Shown: positions 51,175-63,711, counted from the first letter of the stretch. The stretch: 64,000 bases of DNA from Seriola aureovittata (GCF_021018895.1 NC_079365.1:18447501-18511500); one strand, 5' to 3'. A program made the numbers and translations. The notes: generated by a model not told the origin, from the sequence alone.

Positions 51175-51285
51175 CTGGTATTGAGTGGCCCTTTGCTGCA
51201 TGTCATCCCCTCTCTATCTCTCTCTCTCCAACTGACTCTCTCTCTCTCACTGTGACTATAATAAAGGCAAAAAGCTCGAGAAACT
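51175..51285 (+). mobile_element. SINE fragment, 5' truncated
   Basis: Only the 3' half is clear: CTTTGCTGCATGTCATCCCC (51191-51210), then CTCTCT repeats and ATAATAAAGGCAAAAAG. These match the two other SINE copies. The tRNA-like head is not recognisable upstream. Confidence 0.75.
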
Positions 51286-51294
51286 AAATAACTT

Positions 51295-51620
51295 TTAAAG
51301 AAAGTTAGAGCGATCTCCGGTGGTAGAAAGCAACGCCAATGTTAACACTTGTCTCTTTCATTTCTTTGACTGAAGTTAGCATGCTAACCAGCTAGGCCCG
51401 GCCCATCTTGCCACTTTCAGATAGCGACTCACTGTAGCCTCAAATCTGCCCTGACGACTTAACGCTGCTCAGAGCGCGTATTATAACCCTGTTTTGTAAA
51501 CGATGGTCGAAGCCCTTGTCAATCGATAATCACCACCACACGCTACCTTCCATATTCAGCAGCAGTAAAAACTCACAAATAGCCTCTTAAAGTCTGGCGT
51601 GTTTGAGTAAGCTTGAGAGC
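51295..51620. repeat. Possible dispersed element
   Basis: A non-coding stretch just after a SINE tail, with AGCATGCTAACCAGCTAGG and CGCTGCTCAGAGCGCGTATT, resembling fish repeats that I have met. Limits and family are unknown. Confidence 0.3.
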
Positions 51621-52107
51621 GTGTGGACTTTTTAGGTTCGGGATACAGCTGCTACTAAAATTACCTAATTTGCTCTCAAACTGTTTCTTAATTTTCTTTT
51701 CTGCTTTTCAGTTTATTTAACAAGTGGAAACTGTTGAAGGTAGGACAGTAAAGCCCTTGAGGGCAGCCTGGAGGTAAACATCTTCACAATGAGGCCTCCA
51801 GGGTAGGAAAAGTTTTTGGCTCTCCCTGCAGATTCCCCACAGTGCAGTTTCACCAGGAAACATCAAGTCCAAATTTTTTCTCATACATTCCAAAACTATT
51901 TCTGTCTGCCGTATCGAGGATTCAATTAACCTTGCTGTTTCAAGTCAGTTCACATATAAACACACAGTAATTTACTCTATTCTGTTAATGCGAGAACATT
52001 CTAATTAACTGAATTAGAACAACTCAAAAAACAACACTGACCATTTAAATACAAAATGTTTTCAAACCACTACAGGACTCGGAGCAGTTGTTAAATCTAA
52101 TCTCTAA

Positions 52108-52809
52108 CACTATACAAGCCATAAGTATGTGGACACCTAAAATTACACCCATATCCGGTTATATATATTCGGTCCAATTTTCAACTAATCTGCTGCTACA
52201 ACGTTCGTCATCCCTCTGTGAACAGCTTTCGACAAGACTGTGGAACCTGGCTGCAGGAGTTTGCTCCTAGTCAGCAACAATTGGCCGATAAGGCCTAGGC
52301 CCGACTCATTTCAGTTCATCCCAAAGGTGCTGGATGAGGTTGAGGTCAGTGCCCTCAGTAAGACACTCAAGTTCTTTTAGACCAAAACTCAGAAACCCAT
52401 TTCTGTTGAGAGCACTGCACCGTCTAAAATATCATCTTCAATGATTTAGTATTGCACTTCCATAAGGCTGGGGGATTTATGAGAGACAGACAAAAGAGAG
52501 AATTGTGATAATTGAGGCAGTAGAGTCTGAGATATCTTGACTTTTATTCCCCAGCACAGGTCAGGCCCCAAAATCCCTTAACCCTACATTTCCCATAATG
52601 CAGCTCAACAGCATTTTTCATTTGACCATCACTGCCCTACAAATGCTGGCATCTGTCAAATTCCACACCATCCAGTTAACCTTGACGACATCTCATACAG
52701 AAAGCTCCGTGGAACCAGTGGGCCCAAACCAAACCATGAAAAACAGCTCTACCAAGACAACACGTGAGCAGGCGCACAGAGTTATCTCCATACTTTTGGA
52801 CATATAGTG
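52108..52809. mobile_element. Second mariner/Tc1-type element, non-autonomous, with nested repeat
   Basis: Imperfect inverted ends ACTATACAAGCCATAAGTATG and, at the right, CATACTTTTGGACATATAGT match those of a fish Tc1-type family that I recognise by 'CAATACTTTTGTCCATATAGTG'. Internal matches include CTCATTTCAGTTCATCCCAAAGGTG... and CCAAACCATGAAAAACAGC. An intact member is about 1.3-1.6 kb, so this 0.7 kb copy has lost most of its transposase. It also contains another repeat at 52526-52690. Confidence 0.78.
52526..52690 (+). repeat. Interspersed repeat, copy 2, nested in a mariner-type element
   Basis: Aligns by eye with 19232-19440: both have 'ATCYTGACTTTTA', 'CCCAAAATC/CCAAAATC', 'TTTCCCAT(A/G)ATGCA' and 'CCACACCA'. 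The order is the same over about 160 bases, so this is one dispersed family. Confidence 0.65.
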
Positions 52810-52961
52810 AGGATCACCACAGACTACCTCTCACATGCAGTTTCTGATTAGCATATCTGAAAACACCATTAATCCTGAAGGTTTCACCTTCAACAATCTA
52901 CCACATTACAGGGTTTTACCTGTATAGATAATTACGAAGCGGGCGCCTCCGTCAAAATTTT

Positions 52962-53447
52962 GTGCCAAACTCTGACGGATTATATTCTAACAAGCGTTGC
53001 ACTCGGTGGATTTCTGTCATTTGTAACTGCAGTTGCGGCATTGTGGCCATACGGTGGCGCTGTATCGGAGCATGCTGCCAAAACTGCCGACGAAAAAAAA
53101 CCAAACAAAAAAACCCCGCAACTTCCCTCAAGGAATTTAATCCCAAAGATCCCAGAAATCTTGTTTACAGCAGGAGTGCGTCAGGTGACGTCATCGTGAG
53201 ATTTCATGACTGTTCCACCAAGCACGCCCAACTTCTCAAAAAAAGTTTCCTAAATGAACTTTATGACTTCATCCCAATCAGTGAGCACTTAAAGGCAAGT
53301 TCGCCAGAAGGAGAAGATGAGACGGTGCAGACATCACCTGATAACAGGAAGTTAAAAAATAATAATTCATGTTTTACTTACGAGATGCGGGAAATTTGTA
53401 AGGTGCGAAAGTTGTGCCCAACCCCAAGAAGTGGAAAGGACCAGTGA
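52962..53447 (+). other. 161-codon open frame, unrecognised
   Basis: The longest plus-strand frame without a low-complexity explanation. It is Cys-rich in the first third, then Lys/Asn-rich, with a short patch (DVIVRFHDCSTKHAQLLKK) faintly like an L1 ORF1-type RNA-binding segment. I see no known domain and no clear initiation context. A remnant of a mobile element is the best guess, chance the next. Confidence 0.2.
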
Positions 53448-53735
53448 TGGAGAAGATTAGAGTCAAAGTGTAAGACAAGACGGAGTCAAGACGAGGGTAT
53501 ATAGGTGACAAATCATTAGGAGTGTATTAACGTAAAGCAGATGTTTACGTCATTTTAACGTCACTTTTTATTCTTCTTCGGCAAAGAGACACCGTCCATT
53601 ATTGAGGACTTTGGGGCAGTGTTTGTCTTTCCTCACTGTAAAATAAGCTGAATTTTACAAGAATGACAAAAAGCATAAACGAAACACAATAAACATGGAA
53701 CATTTTCATGAATTTTCCCTAGGGGATATATAAAA

Positions 53736-53812
<77 letters not shown>

Positions 53813-53833
53813 GTCTATCTGTCTATCTATCTA
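53736..53833. repeat. (ATCT)n tetranucleotide array
   Basis: About 24 ATCT units, with two GTCT variants confined to the 3' end (53811-53825), followed by an AT-rich stretch. This is a typical variable tetranucleotide locus. Confidence 0.95.
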
Positions 53834-56800
53834 ATTTAAAAAATATATATTCAGTTGGTCCAGATTCAAAACATTTTAGAGACACCAACAGTGAATTTAT
53901 AAATGTGAGACAAAGGCAGCAAAGGTTTGTTGAAGGGCAGAAAGAAGGAGTTTTTTTGTTTGTTTTGTTTTTTTCAAGTAGTCATTTAATTTAGTTTTTA
54001 AAATGTCATGGAGTTGTGTGAAATGCACGAGGTGACATCTCCTAAACTGTTAGTTTATTATTGTCCTTTTGGAAATTCTTCAGGATTTACTAAAACTCCT
54101 AAAATATGCTGCTTGTACAAAGTGTTTGCTTGAGCCAGTTGAAGGCGTGCTACACCACCTCCACCTCATTTTGAGCCAGGAAAAACCCTGCATTTCTCTT
54201 TCTTTCCCCCAAAACATCTCCGTACTCTATAATATAGAAATGTACAGTATACAGTTTGAATTTCCCTTTGACCTTTTCAAGAAAGTCCATGAATAGTCAG
54301 CTGAGGTAAAAGCCTTTTAGACACTTTGCGATGGAGAGAGCTGCGTCTCACTGCGATAACCGGCTCTGCAGTACAGCATGAAGCTCCAGTGTGGAGGCAG
54401 AAACTGCAGGAGGGATTTCCTTTTGCCCACAGCAACATTGCCACCAACTGGTAGCTTTGATTTGTGCCGCAAACACATGAAATGAAAGTGTACCTCTCTT
54501 TGCTGTCTCAATGGCAGTGGCCTGCATTTTCCAGCAAGTGAAGTGGTGACAACAAGATGTTCATTCTCGTGTTCGGCCCTGCAAAACATCTGTCATTGCC
54601 TCCACATAATGAGGCCGTGGAGTTATCTCGGAAAAATTAATCCACACTTACAAGGCTAACCGTGTTAAAGAATTCATTATAGCCAATGAAAAAATCCTGT
54701 TTCGTTCTTATTAACCTTTCATCCATGTAACAACTCCACAAGTAGCATGTTTAATATAAAGATGTAATTATCTCCAAAGAATAATGAGATTTATCTCAAA
54801 AAAGGTTGTGTATGATCTATCTGAGTCTTGTTACTGATGTATAATTAAAATACAGTCCTTGACAGTCCAGAAAAAGCCAGGGTAATGTGCCCTCCACTGA
54901 TTTTGCATAACTTTGATCAGTGTGCCACCTAGTGAGAGGTACAAGAGACCATCACTGAGCAATCCAGGTTTTTCTTTTCTTCTTTTGAGTCAAAGACTAA
55001 AATAAATCTCAGGGGGAGTGTTGAACCATCGGCTGAACATAAAAGCCTCCGATGGTCCTTTGATAATCTGCCTGAGGCCTCCTCCTCAACACCTGATGAA
55101 GCCACTCCGAGTGTGGCGACTCTCACTAAAATTCCTCCACTCAGCCAAGACAAAGTCACACAGGTTCACACACAGGTAATTAATTTGGAGATAAGGAGCA
55201 GCTCTCCTTGATATCAAGTGTAATGGTGCGTGTTAATGGCAAAAAGGGCACATGTCTGTCTGCTTGCACAAAAGGTTAATGCAGGGTTAAAAGTTAATTA
55301 ACGTTAGCATCCACGATAACTCTTTTATAACAGCTCAATTCACTCACAGAGCAGGAGGAGGTAAAGGATCATATATAAGTTCAAGTAAAAATCCACCCTC
55401 GGGTGCTCTTACGTAACAATCCTTTGTTGTTGTTCAGTGCATTGAAGGAGTCACTGTGTTTTAATTCATTTTATTGGTGTATCAATTTTACTGCAACCTG
55501 TCTCCACTGCTCATATCAGTTAGAAACTTCCAATGCCTCACATAAATCACTTTGATGAGAACAGGCGTGAACATGTCACATTGAGCTGTGGAGGTGGAGA
55601 AAAACAGCATCAGTGACAGTGACAGCAGCTGCAGACAGAGACGAAAGCTCACTTTTAACAGAACGCGTCACTGTCTTGCCTTTGCATCGTGTTCTTTCAG
55701 ACTCTTGTTGGAGAAACTGATACTTCTTCCACTTATACAACCCATTTCTCCTCCCGAACTTCACAATGACTGCTAGTTTATTGAAGCTGTGCTGCAAAGT
55801 ATCTCCACACAATGTCACTATTTGGCTGGTTATCCACAGGAATAATAAATATACAGCACAAAATGGACCCGCCAATGAAAGGTGCATCGCTAATAGCTGT
55901 TTTCAGCTGCAGCTACAAAGTATGAGAATGGGCTTAAGGGAGAAACTTTGAAGATTCAACTGGCAGACAGCAGAGAAGAAACTTCTCTGCATCAGCTGAG
56001 ATAAGGAGGGGGAATAAGGATCCGCTCATCTTTTTTTACAGAGTTGGGCTAAACATTGCTTGTTAGAGCAGACCTGTGTGAGCTCAAACATGACATTTCA
56101 AAATGCACGCTGGAGTGCCTTTTCGAGAGGCTACAGGCGACACTGGTGACAAGGCTGCAGCCAATTAGGACTGTTTGTGAGTGAGTGTCTGTACCTGTCT
56201 TTCAGGGTGAATGAAAGTGGGTCAGAGCCGTAGCGCATCTTTGTACCGGAGCACAATGGCAGGTAGCACACAACTCACAAACTTGAAATGAGGCAAAAGG
56301 GATCTGTATAGCTGAACTTCAAATTTGTTCTAACATGGGGTGACAGTTCTGAATCCATTATCATTATCAGCCACTTTGATGCTCAAAATTCAGTTTCAGA
56401 GCAGGTTTCCAACAGTAGATGAGCCACTCCGAGTTCAGACTGCAGGTATTACCACTATCGTTCATTAACACGTTTCTGTGCAGGTAAACAGCTCTGGGAG
56501 TTCAAAGGCACATCAACTCAACTTATTACTAAGTTAGACATTCCTTTCTGGTGAAGACTGTTGCCGCCACATTTCGTGTGCTTTTTCACTTTCCCCTCAC
56601 ATCAAACACTCAAACTGTGCTCGCTTCTCCATATTCACATGGCCGCTGCTCGTGAGCCTGGAGAGGAGAGAGCAGAGCACTGTTTAATGATGCTGAGCAT
56701 GCCTCTCCAAGTGCACTGTGTCTGAAGGGGACAGATCTGACCAAGCTGACATCAGAGTTGTGATGCAGAAACCGCCGCTTGACATAATTGCTGGTCTGAT

Positions 56801-57109
56801 GCGGTTGTGAACCAGGACGGAGCCTGTGCCTCTGATCTATATAGTCTGTGTTCAAGGTCTCTGATCTCAGCTTCGTCCATATGCTTGGTACAACTCAAAC
56901 AACGTAACATCAAAAATTCATGAGAAGGACTTCACAAACTAAATCAATGGAGCCAACTGTGCTACAAAGGTCAGTTATGTTCAACCCCTGTTATACATTT
57001 CAGTGTTGTTTAGTTTTACCTCATCACTGCTGTTTGTCTGATTTTCTAGATTTGGCATATGAAATCATTTAAATCAGAAGAAAGATGGACACAAAGAGTT
57101 ATTATGGAA
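53834..57109. other. Non-coding stretch, kazrin upstream intron
   Basis: Nothing recognised. Short frames at 54317-54589, 54929-55159 and 55576-55951 lack family likeness and splice support. Confidence 0.5.
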
Positions 57110-57625
57110 TGCATATTAGATCTGAAAAAATTCTTCAACTAACCAATTAATCAATAGGATGAAAAACTATTTTGAAAATTGATTTTTCAAGACAAATGCT
57201 CAAAATTTGATTGTTCCAGTTTCTCAAATGGTGGTAAGATTTTGCTGCTTTTCACTTTTAAACCATTGTAAACTAAATATGTTTAGGTTTTGGACTCTTG
57301 ATCATAGAAAACAGGACATGTGAAGACATAGCCTCGGAGTTATGTCACTTTTTTCTGGCATTTTATAGGCCAAACTATAATTGATTCATTGTTAAAATTA
57401 TCGTTGGGGTGTCGTGTAGCGTAGTGGTTTAAGCAGGCGCCCCATGTGTAGAGGCTACAGTCCTCGTTGCAGTCGGCCCCGGTTCGAATCCCGCATCGGA
57501 CGGCCTTTCGCTGCATGTCATTCCCCCTCTCTCTGCCTCCCCGTTGCCTGTCGCTGTCCATTAAAGGTATAAAAGCCCAAAAAAATATACTTAAAAAAAT
57601 ATCGTTAGTTGCAGTTCTAGTACAT
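57110..57625 (-). repeat. AT-rich 'zipper-like' repeat, reverse copy split by a SINE
   Basis: Reverse-strand counterpart of 44755-44995: AACCAATTAATCAATAGG, TTTCTCAAATGGTGG, CTTTTCACTTTTAAACC and, beyond the SINE at 57406-57599, ATCGTTAGTTGCAGTTCTAG. Confidence 0.72.
57406..57599 (+). mobile_element. tRNA-derived SINE, best-preserved copy
   Basis: The tRNA-like head has an A box (TAGCGTAGTGGTTTAAGC, from 57417) and an intact B box (GGTTCGAATCC, 57481-57491). Next come CGCTGCATGTCATTCC, a CTCTCT stretch and a short A-rich tail. The flanks share TATCGTT (57399-57405 and 57600-57606), a likely target duplication. It sits inside an older AT-rich repeat, whose sequence resumes on the far side (TTATCGTT...AGTTGCAG). 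The B box makes Pol III transcription conceivable but it is not shown. The head alone could be mistaken for a tRNA gene. Confidence 0.87.
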
Positions 57626-59844
57626 TTATTGGATATGGTGTGTACACAAAAAGAAAAGTTGAAGAGGTGTGTGAGGGCAATTTGACCCCATGAAAAAAAA
57701 AAGCTGTACAGGAATATCCCTCTGATATTGATGGTTATAGAGCGAAGAACAAGTCTAAGTGAAAACTGGAGTTGCAGTTATTTATTTATTTTTGCCTTTT
57801 CTGTGGTAGTTCTCCCACAAAAAGTAATTTAGTACTGGTTCTGTTTGCAATCGACATGAGACTACTCTGGTGACTTCAGCCAGATTTACCTGAGGTTACA
57901 ATTTCATGTTATGTTATATATTATATATCCCTCGATCAGCTGATTGATTTGGAAGCAAAAAAGGAAAAATCAAAATCAATATTGACTGTACGCATGAAAT
58001 ACATATTTCAGATTGAACTTATGGCAAAGTGTTATTTGTTTTGAACTGATGTGCCAGCAATTTGGGAACAGATGAAACTCGGTTAGTTATTTTGTGCAAC
58101 CTCCAAAGTCTCACATCAAAATGCTAAGTGGCAGACCTAATTCTAATTGCTCAAACACTGAAGTCACCTTTTCTATGAAATGCTTATCTTATTTTTTATA
58201 CCCACTATATTAAGCATCACTGCACTGGTAAGAATTACCTTTATTTTTTGAGTGTGGCCTGTGTAGACTGGCTTTGAAAATATAAAAGTCAATTAGCCGT
58301 TCCTAAGGCTTTACTGTACTTCATATTCTTAGTAGTGAGGGAGTTATTTGTTTACGGGATGTGGGTGTTTAATTCGTACACTTGTAAGTAAAGGATGTTT
58401 TTGTCCTTGTGTTCTGTTGGTTAAAAGGCTGTGGAGGCTTAGTCCATGTTGAGTCTGAAAGGTGCTGCAATTCATTGGAAAGGACAGTTATAATGTGCAT
58501 GGACACATGAGCACCGACACTTGTGTTGTTCATCCCAGTGAGTTTTGAATGCTTTACTTTAGCTGCTCTGCATTAGTCTGAGATGGAAGTGAGAGCTATT
58601 CAACAAGTTGAAAGAAGCAGATTCACAGCAGACTTACGCTCACCAGAGACATTTATAAGAGCATTAAGTGTTTGCTGAGGGACCTCAGTGAGGCGACGGC
58701 TCTGGTGAGTCGGCGTCAGTAACAAATCCTGAAACAAAAGTAGCAGCTAATGTAACGTGATATGACAAACTAGTAGCTCTGTACTGGCATTAAGACGTAT
58801 TACCAAGGGGCGTGTGTACAAAGCAGGCATTGAGCCTGATGTCCCTGCAGTGGTTGGCTGGTTGGTTAACACACGTGGGCATAAAGACGCTCATCTGCAG
58901 ACACACTGTACACACACTGCCCTTCACAATGAGCCTTTTTTTTTTTTATGAAGAGTTGCTTATCTTGACCTCTGGCTGATTCTCTGCTCTTGTGACTTAC
59001 TGATGTGAATTAAACCCTATACTCCTTTATTAACATGCACAGTCTGTACACGTTAGGAAAATCTTAGCATTAAATCTATTCCTTCATTTGTGGTATAAAT
59101 TGGTGGCAAAGCACACGTACAGTCGAGTGTCTCAACGTGCAGTATATCTGATTTACTGTGTGTAGGTTCAAACACAGCTCTGCTCATTAGCTTTACACTG
59201 TGAAAACATCACTGAATTTACTTTATCAAAAAAGTGTGTTGTTCTTTCTTAGCTATAATTTCTAGAAATAACCTTGGAACCACAAATATGTCAGGTCTAA
59301 AGTTTTAAATAGACATTTTAGTGGCAACAAATGGAAAACAGACAAAAAAAATGCCTCCAGACTTATTAATATTTTCTGGTCATACGCAGGGAGTCAATCC
59401 AACTCAAACTCTCGCTTTCTCATTGTAACACTGATGTACACACAGTGTGCACCGTCACTCCCATCCGTGCACGGCATGCCCTGCATATTAAAGAGAAGCA
59501 CCCGGGAGAATAGGCTATATTTCATCACCACAGGAGCGCCTGCATTAACTACTGATGCAAATTTATACAGATTTAGAGCATGCCAGATTCTCCTTAGGAT
59601 TGCTCTCTGCATCACAGTGCTGTAGTGCAGTGTGTGATAACAAGTGGGATGTCTGATGGAATAGGATAGTAGCCTATTTACAGTCATGCTGAGCTGAATA
59701 ACAAAGCTCAGGTACTTTGTTAGCTGCAGTAAGGGGACAGTTTTGCAGATTAGACTATGAAATTTATTTTCTACGAATGTAAGTTCTATCTAAGTTTTCA
59801 ATTTGTGTGTTGTACTGTAGGTGATGACTGTTATCTTGTCCCAG

Positions 59845-59869
59845 CCTCCTCCTCCTCCTCCTCCTCCTC
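59845..59869. repeat. (CCT)8 trinucleotide run
   Basis: Eight CCT units followed by CTCTCGG. It gives the poly-Ser of the spurious frame 59757-59945. Confidence 0.9.
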
Positions 59870-60530
59870 TCTCGGTCTCCCTATCTGCTTTGTGGAGTAT
59901 TGTGAGATGAAAAAAGCTCAGCCTGTGTCTGCAGAGCAGGCCTGAACAGTGTAACTAAGGGGTTTATGGCTGGCAGAGAGGGAAAAAAGAGGCCAGCAGT
60001 GCTGGGCACGGTGAGGCAGATATGCGGAGTCAGCAGACACTCACGCAGAGGGCTCAGTGACGCAGAAAACACGGCGGGGACTTGAACGGCACACCAGAGG
60101 CTGCTCTCGAGGTGTATGAATTTATTTAATTTAACATTTTTCCATCTGAGCAGTTTTGTGTGTGTTTTTGTTTTTTTCTGTCCAGCACCTGGTCCAGAAG
60201 ATACATGTGTGTTTTTAACCTGCTAGGACCTTGAATATTCACTCAAACTTTCAACACACTTTCTTCATATGCAACACAGAATCATACAGATGCCTAGGTG
60301 AGCAGGATCAACCCCTCCCCACCCTGTGAAATGCGCTGTTGTTCATTCCTTAAACACTCTCCTGTCAGCCCGGTGTGTACACAGCAGATCGAGCAGTGAC
60401 AAGTTTAGCTGCTTTTAAAGTGGTGGAGATGAGTGACTATTAAATCCGGGAGATGTGTTCGCTGAGCGCACAGTATTCAGCTTATGCGCATCAACTTCAA
60501 ATTCTGCAATAACCTCACTTTTCTATGACT

Positions 60531-60577
60531 GTGTGTGTGTGTTTGTGTGTTTGTGTGTGTGTTTGTGTGTGTGTGTG
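60531..60577. repeat. Compound (GT)n / GTTT microsatellite
   Basis: GT units with regularly spaced TTT interruptions, followed by an A/G-rich stretch (60578-60620). Confidence 0.92.
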
Positions 60578-61084
60578 AGACAGGAAGAAAGAGAAGGAGA
60601 TTAAGAGAAAGAGAGCAAGAGGAGGCACAACAGTTGAAAGTGCAAGAAATTATTACAATCCTTTGAAACAATGCAGCGGTGTATAAAAAGCAATAAAACA
60701 CATTGAGTTTGGTGGTGTGCTGAAGCAACAAATTCCCTTTTGTAGGACAGGGAAGGATGCAGCAACCCTCCGGCTGGAATTAGTTTTGCAAAGTGAAGCA
60801 TTATGTTGTGTCCTCTGTTCAGAAATATAAAACATAAATAAATAACGTTCATTCTTCACCTTTTGAAGCAGTAGATGACAAAACAATTTCCCCAAACTCG
60901 TCAAGATCCACCTGCACAGAAAACCATGCAATAAAGCTTCTTCCTGTCATGTTTTAGGAACTTCTTCAGACCTGACACACCCAGTGTTCCCCGAGCTATC
61001 ATGGTGCATACACATGGAATGCCAAAGTATTATTAAGAGCTCACTATAGTTCTTTATTCTAAAAAGAGATTCACTTCATAATGT

Positions 61085-61495
61085 CTAATGAATCTTTGTT
61101 GGACTGCAGTCTGTCGGTCCTGAAATGACTCAAAAACTATAAAATGCCATGAAATTTGGTATGGACGTTCATGTCCCACTCAAGATAAACTACAATGACT
61201 TTGGTCATCCCCTGACTTTTCAGTTTGCACTTTGTCCAATAGTTTGGTTTATAAATACATAATTTCAAAACTAATGACACATCAGCCTTAGCTGTCCTGT
61301 GTGTAGAGCTTATTAGCAAATTTTAGCATGCTAACACGTCAAACTAACATTGTGAGCATGGCAAACACTACATAAACCTAGCATCTGAGCACTGTTTGTG
61401 TGAGCATGTTAGCATGCAGATGTTAGCATTAAGCTCAAAGCACCACTGTGCCTGAATACAGCCTCACAGAGCTGTCAGCATAACTTCAGACTCAT
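61085..61495 (+). repeat. 'GCTAAC' interspersed repeat, longest copy
   Basis: Contains TAGCATGCTAACACGTCAAA, GTGAGCATGTTAGCATGC and CACAGAGCTGTCAGCAT. Three other copies in reverse orientation lie at 32505, 38995 and 50600. The family is non-coding and abundant in percomorph fish as I recall. The superfamily is not established from this sequence. Confidence 0.78.
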
Positions 61496-63711
61496 TGTCA
61501 GCTGGTTGGCGCTGCATCGCTCTGTTCATTTTGTGCATCTCATATTTTCTTTTATCTGCTTTGTATGTATGAGTTTTTCTGTTTTTCCTATACACCTGTA
61601 TAAGAATAGCTTCTTGAAATCTCCTACATCTTCTGTTTGTATTGATAACATGACACTAAAATGTCAGCATCCTCACGACCAAGTTGTCCAAGACAGGACC
61701 TTTGTTGAATGTCATCTCATTTGTTCTCTCGCACCATGTTTCCTGTCGATCTCCGGTGTTCATTTTCACATAAAAGAGAAATGCCAAAAAATCATAAAAA
61801 GTTAATAATAAAAGAACATAAAATATCGATCAGACAGGAAGGATGTGGGAGTTGGCGCCCTCCTCACTGTATAGGATTTTTCGTACCATAAAACCCAAAG
61901 TTTAAGTCTGTAAAGCACATGTAGTTTCATACTATTCTAGCCAAGTATCCGTCTCGTCATGCTGTGAGTGACTGGTCAGGAGTTCATGAAGCTCATCATC
62001 ATCTGCTAAATACAGTATCACCAGTCAGCGAGGAAACTCCTGTCGGTCAATGAGAAGATGTTGATCTCCTGTCAGAGAGCAGACACGTTGATGCTGAGAG
62101 AAAACACCAAACTAATACAGTCAGTGAACTCCTATTGGTTTATTGATTATCCTGAGGGAATGAAAAGATACATGTGATCCTTTGCCATAAAAAACTAAGG
62201 AGCGCGTGCAACTAAATGCATAAATTTAACCCAGCAACTCAGTGCAATTAAGCATGATGCTATACATTAAACACAGTTTGTAAATCTAATTAAATTTTAA
62301 CAAAAAATAATTTACCTTGAACCAGAACCAAATATTTACAGCAGCTTATGTAGATTTACGCAGCTGCTCAGACATGCGAGGTCCACCAGTCTTGGCTCTA
62401 CCGGGGTTCTCAAATCCAATATAGAGATTAGAGGAGGGAGGAAGATCTAAAGTAGGCCTGTATCGACTCCGACGGAGTGATTTTCAGTGCTGCTGGGGAT
62501 ACCCAGAGACCAGGGTCTTTAATGTAAGATAATATAAACCAGTGTGAGGGACGTATTCAGCAGTGGCCATAGATATTACTTACAAATTTAATGTATCTGA
62601 TTGGACTTTTGCCAAGAGACGGAGGAGAAAAGTTGATCAATCCGGCAAAAAATCTATTTACTGTATGAGATTATTTTCAGTACACACCTGCATTGAAAAT
62701 GACTCAATTAAAGAAGCACTTAAAAGAGCCTTTCTCCCTCTGAATGATATTACTATTAGGTTTGATGGCCGGCAGCCCAGGAGCCTAATAGGGATGTGAA
62801 CGTTGGCAATAAGCCAGCACCTTGACCTCCCTGAGCACACACACACGAGGATGACACTACACCAGAGGGAGAATGAAGATATTCAGAATTACAGGCCTCT
62901 GTGGACTGCACTGCTGACAACATTACACTGTGTCTATCCTCACATCACTGTGGTCCGTTGGAGCAGAAAGGTGAGTGAAACCGCTGCACTGTCAGGGCAC
63001 AGCCATTTGAGCAAGATGGAGTGGAGCCTGTGTTTGCAGGGATTTGTGCAAATGCAGTAATAGTGCACGTGAAGCTTTTTTTTTTTCTTTCCATGTAGCT
63101 GTGTGAACCCTTATGAACTATTTGTTGCCGCGAGCAGGTTGAGGTCGAAAAGTAGGACAAAGTGTTGGTAAAATTAAAAGCAAAGATAAAGGAGAGAATT
63201 CAACCAGCGATGAAAAGGCAACACAAAGAAAGTTGAGATGTAGTGAATAATACATGCAGTTCTCAGAAACAGTGGTTTCGCTTGCCATTTGCTCGGGGCA
63301 AAATTATAGTCGCAGCTAAAATGCACAAATGAAAAAATGCGGTTAGGCCAAGGGGACAGTTGTTACAGTTTTGCTTGGTATATGTTGACTGTGTAAGTAA
63401 AACACTGAGCACTTCACACTGAGGAGGGGGTTTTATCTCCAAATGCTGGAAACCATCTATAATTTTATTATAGTGCTCCACATGTAACAGCCCTTGTTCT
63501 TCTCTTCATGACTTCTGTTTCTTAAAAACAATTTTTTCCTTTTTCTGTCAAAAAATATTCATAGTAACTTTTCAGAGCAAATACATCAAAACACAACAGC
63601 TGTGTAACTGGAAGTGTGATTTGCATATCTGTTAGATTTACCCCTTTTGCTTGCACATCCACTCTGACAACTAATCTGTTCATCTAACAGAATTTTCATG
63701 AGACGGATACA

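Larger units (their letters stand above)
57626..61084. other. Non-coding stretch, kazrin upstream intron
   Basis: Contains CCT and GT simple repeats only. No gene was found. Confidence 0.5.

Noticed and set aside
57406..57495. A possible tRNA gene with A and B boxes
   Set aside because: The cloverleaf is not convincing, and the sequence continues into the SINE body and tail shared with other copies. It is a tRNA-derived SINE head.
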